A DNA stretch of 16,734 bases from positions 1-16,734 of the forward strand of contig CAXGAP010000030.1 of assembly GCA_964008075.1 (NCBI GenBank), in the 5' to 3' direction. Shown here piece after piece: positions 14,493-16,734 of this stretch. How positions within the stretch are numbered: the stretch's first letter is position 1; each line of letters opens with the position of its first letter. Position numbers and translations under genes: made by a program. The stretch comes from UBA724 sp964008075. GTDB taxonomy: Bacteria; Bacteroidota; Bacteroidia; Flavobacteriales; Flavobacteriaceae. The notes beneath the pieces were generated by a model, which did not search any database, had not been told where the DNA came from, and was given only the letters and a program-made list of their open reading frames with translations.

Positions 14493-15925
14493 TTCCTTTC
14501 GAGCACAAAAGGTCGCTCCTGCAGCTGAATCGACAACCAATTTCGCAAACGCTTTTCCTCCGATTGAACAGCGATTGAATCTAAAGAAGAATCCCACTGC
14601 ATACGAAAGACTGCAATTGTGTCAATCTTATCAAAGTTTGAAATATAAGTTTGCGCATAACTCAACTCACGCACAAAAGGGCTGATAACTCTCAGCTCTG
14701 CAATGATTTGATCAAAAGATATATGATCCGTGGTTTGATGGCTGAGCTCCCCTATTTTGGTTTGAAGTGATTCAATCTCATTTTGCTGTCGTATGAGCTC
14801 CAATGAGTCCCGTTTGCGCAACTCAATCAAATAGCGCTGCTGGTCAAACTGATTGACTTCTCTTTCCAATTGGTTGATAATCAACTCTGCGTTGTTGAGT
14901 GATTCATAATATTTAATCCTCTCCTTCAACAAGCGCTCAACTGCTGGGTCGAGAGGTGCAACGCCAAAAGAGTTGATCACTACTTTGGGTTGAACATCAT
15001 CATACTCAATACGTGCTGTCTGGCGAAGATAATCGGCATTGTCAATCCCTTGAAGTTCATTCTCTAAAAACAATTGTGCAGCAGCTTGAAAACGACTCTG
15101 TTGTAATACATCAACAAAAGTAAATCCAGCAGGAATAGCCATCAATAAAGCCAGTAATGTAGCCAGGCGAGATATACGACGTCGTTTTTTAGCGTTTGCA
15201 TACTCTATCATAGGGAATCGCAAGAGTTTGACAACCAAATAGGCAGCAAGAGCGATAAAACTTGCATTAATAGCAAATAAATACAATGCCCCAAGTGCAT
15301 AGGCGATATTGGAATGCGCCAGTGCATAACCAACAGTGCAAAGGGGTGGCATGAGAGCAGTGGCAATCGCAACGCCAAAAATGACAGAGGCAATTGTACC
15401 TTTTTTTGTTCGTGCAATGATCAAGGCTAAACCCCCAAAAAAGGCGATCAATACGTCTCTAATATCAGGACTCACGCGAGCCAAAAGCTCACTCGACTCC
15501 TCACGAAGTGGAAAAAGTGCGAAAAAAAGAAAGGCAGTGATGACACTTAACAAAACCATGACGCCGAAGTTTACCAACGATCGACGGAGCGTTGCCAAGT
15601 CATTAATCGCCAAGGACACACCTACCCCCAAAACAGGTCCCATGAGAGGTGCGATTAACATTGCACCAATAACAACAGCAGTGGAATTGGCGTTCAATCC
15701 AATGGAAGCAAGAAAAATGGAGCAGATCAATACCCAAGCAGTGGCACCTTTGAAAGGTATGTCATCTTGAATCGCTTGAATTGTTGCTCTGTAATCTGTG
15801 GTTTTGCGAATAGATAAAAGGGTAGCCATAAATCGAAAAAGGCTTTTAAAAAACCCTTTTGCATCTTGCTGAACTTTAGCTTTGGCAGCATTGGTTTCTT
15901 CTGTAAAATCAAATTTAGATTCCAT
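14489..15925 (-). CDS. DUF389 family membrane protein
   Basis: Membrane protein of 478 residues. Seen: a soluble N-terminus to about 60, then six or so hydrophobic helices between about 60 and 270 containing the DUF389 hallmarks NSTAVVIGAMLIAPLMGPV (near 79-97) and ATALMPPLCTVGYAL (near 184-198), and a C-terminal half outside the membrane with a charged, glutamine-rich probable coiled coil (about 330-405, e.g. LINQLEREVNQFDQQRYL). The long C-terminal extension resembles Bacteroidetes members; function is unknown for the family. It lies 12 bases after the SprT-like gene and is probably cotranscribed with it and the dehydrogenase. Confidence 0.9.
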   Translation of the reverse strand: MESKFDFTEETNAAKAKVQQDAKGFFKSLFRFMATLLSIRKTTDYRATIQAIQDDIPFKGATAWVLICSIFLASIGLNANSTAVVIGAMLIAPLMGPVLGVGVSLAINDLATLRRSLVNFGVMVLLSVITAFLFFALFPLREESSELLARVSPDIRDVLIAFFGGLALIIARTKKGTIASVIFGVAIATALMPPLCTVGYALAHSNIAYALGALYLFAINASFIALAAYLVVKLLRFPMIEYANAKKRRRISRLATLLALLMAIPAGFTFVDVLQQSRFQAAAQLFLENELQGIDNADYLRQTARIEYDDVQPKVVINSFGVAPLDPAVERLLKERIKYYESLNNAELIINQLEREVNQFDQQRYLIELRKRDSLELIRQQNEIESLQTKIGELSHQTTDHISFDQIIAELRVISPFVRELSYAQTYISNFDKIDTIAVFRMQWDSSLDSIAVQSEEKRLRNWLSIQLQERPFVLERN

Positions 15926-15937
15926 TCGTTGACATCT

Positions 15938-16534
15938 TTATTTCCCAACTATCTGAACCTCACTGTGAGCAGCGAAGAGATAAGTTCTTTTGGTGGCAAG
16001 CTCAATGCAAGCGTAGCGTTTTCTACGCAAGTGTCCAAGCTCGTAGACCTTTCCATTGCTTGCTTGAAAGCGAGTGCCAGTTTCTAACTCAAAAATAAAG
16101 TTTTTATCATTAGCAAGGTCATATTGCTTTAGTGCAATTGCCAATTGAGGGTCAGCGTCTAGCGTCGCTTTGGGATTCTTCATATGCTTTGCCAAAAGCC
16201 CCAATAGGTTTTCAGGAAAAATTTGGTCTTGCAGAAATGGCAGCATTTGCATTTTAAACGTTTGTTTCCAAATCGAACCATGCGGTTGGGTTCTGAATGG
16301 GTGTTGTTGCATCACCAACCAATGAGCCCACTCATGGATAAAAGTGATTAAAAATCGATAGGGGTTTTCCATTTTATTTAAGGTAATCTGAAATCTTCCA
16401 TCAGGAAGTTTTCGAAAATCCCCATGCTTTGTTCGTCTTGGATTGACAACAAGAATAGAGACAGGATGGTCTTTAACCAAGTTGAGACATCGAGAGCGCG
16501 CATTGACTGGCAAATACGTCGTAAAAGCACTCAT
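15938..16534 (-). CDS. SprT-like zinc metalloprotease-type protein
   Basis: Protein of 198 residues with a SprT-like domain. Seen: the zinc motif HEWAH at residues 67-71 (FIHEWAHWLV), with the glutamate in catalytic position, and a third likely ligand H85 in PHGSIWK, the spacing and context expected for SprT/Spartan-type domains. The C-terminal half (about 120-198) has FELETGTRFQ and GKVYELGHLRRKRY, reminiscent of the zinc-ribbon-less tail of Bacteroidetes members, as no cysteine pairs are present. The bacterial role is not established; the eukaryotic relatives degrade DNA-protein crosslinks, which should not be assumed here. Its ATG overlaps the TGA of the dehydrogenase gene (ATGA), implying coupling. 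Confidence 0.85.
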   Translation of the reverse strand: MSAFTTYLPVNARSRCLNLVKDHPVSILVVNPRRTKHGDFRKLPDGRFQITLNKMENPYRFLITFIHEWAHWLVMQQHPFRTQPHGSIWKQTFKMQMLPFLQDQIFPENLLGLLAKHMKNPKATLDADPQLAIALKQYDLANDKNFIFELETGTRFQASNGKVYELGHLRRKRYACIELATKRTYLFAAHSEVQIVGK

Positions 16535-16734
16535 GGCGTGGATTGACTGATCGGAAGTACTTTACCGTTGTACAAATGATGCCCATTGAGTGAAAAGTCG
16601 GCGATATAGGTTGCCATTTGTGATGCTGAAACAGGCGCTTTGTAGTCTGGAAATACCTCTGCAAGCATTTCTGTTTGAACAGCCCCCAATGCCAAAGCGT
16701 TACAACGTGGACCATTGTCTTTAAACTCTTCAGC
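16531..16734 (-). CDS. Short-chain dehydrogenase/reductase, C-terminal 67 residues (5' end cut by window)
   Basis: The last 67 codons of an SDR-type oxidoreductase. Seen: AEEFKDNGPRCNALALGAVQ, the post-catalytic strand leading to the PGxVxT-equivalent (here LGAVQTEM), then a helical region FPDYKAPVSASQMATYIADF and the C-terminal NGHHLYNGKVLPISQSTP. The catalytic YxxxK and the NAD(P)-binding glycines lie beyond the window end, so cofactor and substrate cannot be judged. The frame is open through base 16734. The TGA overlaps the SprT-like start by four bases. Assignment rests on the C-terminal pattern only. Confidence 0.72.
   Translation of the reverse strand, partial: AEEFKDNGPRCNALALGAVQTEMLAEVFPDYKAPVSASQMATYIADFSLNGHHLYNGKVLPISQSTP

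Noticed and set aside
15336..15770. Open frame of 144 codons on the plus strand opposite the DUF389 gene
   Set aside because: Basic, low-complexity antisense translation; the DUF389 motifs on the minus strand explain the region.

Overview
The window looks like chromosomal core DNA from a marine-type member of the Bacteroidetes, most likely a flavobacterium. The grounds are the low to moderate GC content, the TAnnTTTG-type -7 promoter motifs just upstream of genes (TATCTTTG, TATTTTTG, TAAATTTG, TAGTTTTG), an Obg without a C-terminal extension, a short-LID adenylate kinase, and several proteins of recognisably flavobacterial families (DUF7033-type deacetylase-like protein, 352-residue FabH-like synthase, UbiA-like membrane protein). 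Genes are tightly packed, with many overlaps of 1-22 bases. No rRNA, tRNA, CRISPR array, insertion sequence or phage gene was seen.

Layout. 1-5668 (minus) is one long gene string read from right to left: adk, obg, a secreted TPR protein, a Mur ligase of the Mpl type, a radC remnant, a DUF7033 protein and a YjjG-type nucleotidase cut by the window edge. 5669-5985 is a divergent promoter region containing a striking GC-rich hairpin. 5986-7655 (plus) is purK-purE, the two steps that carboxylate aminoimidazole ribotide in purine synthesis. 7652-8473 (minus) is a UbiA-like membrane protein that lacks any ATG start. 8572-11406 (plus) is gcvP, starting with TTG. 11567-12625 (plus) is a FabH-like ketoacyl-ACP synthase. 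12609-12938 (minus) is a pafA-type alkaline phosphatase remnant. 12998-14492 (plus) is mlaE-mlaF, an ABC lipid transporter core. 14489-16734 (minus) is a short-chain dehydrogenase (cut by the window edge), a SprT-like metalloprotease-type protein and a DUF389 membrane protein, read from right to left.

The most interesting observation is a pair of gene relics that look alike. Between mpl and the deacetylase-like gene, about 42 codons join in frame the first ~27 residues of RadC to its last ~15. Between fabH and mlaE, a pafA-like promoter, start codon and first few codons are joined directly to the last ~95 codons of the gene, which also carry an in-frame TAG. In both cases the ends of a gene survive and the middle is gone, which suggests recent streamlining by internal deletion. 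Other points worth a look are the hairpin at 5819-5872, two neighbouring divergent genes that both use TTG starts, a possibly leaderless purK, and a deacetylase-like protein that seems to lack the usual catalytic residues. I did not find a convincing new multi-gene system.
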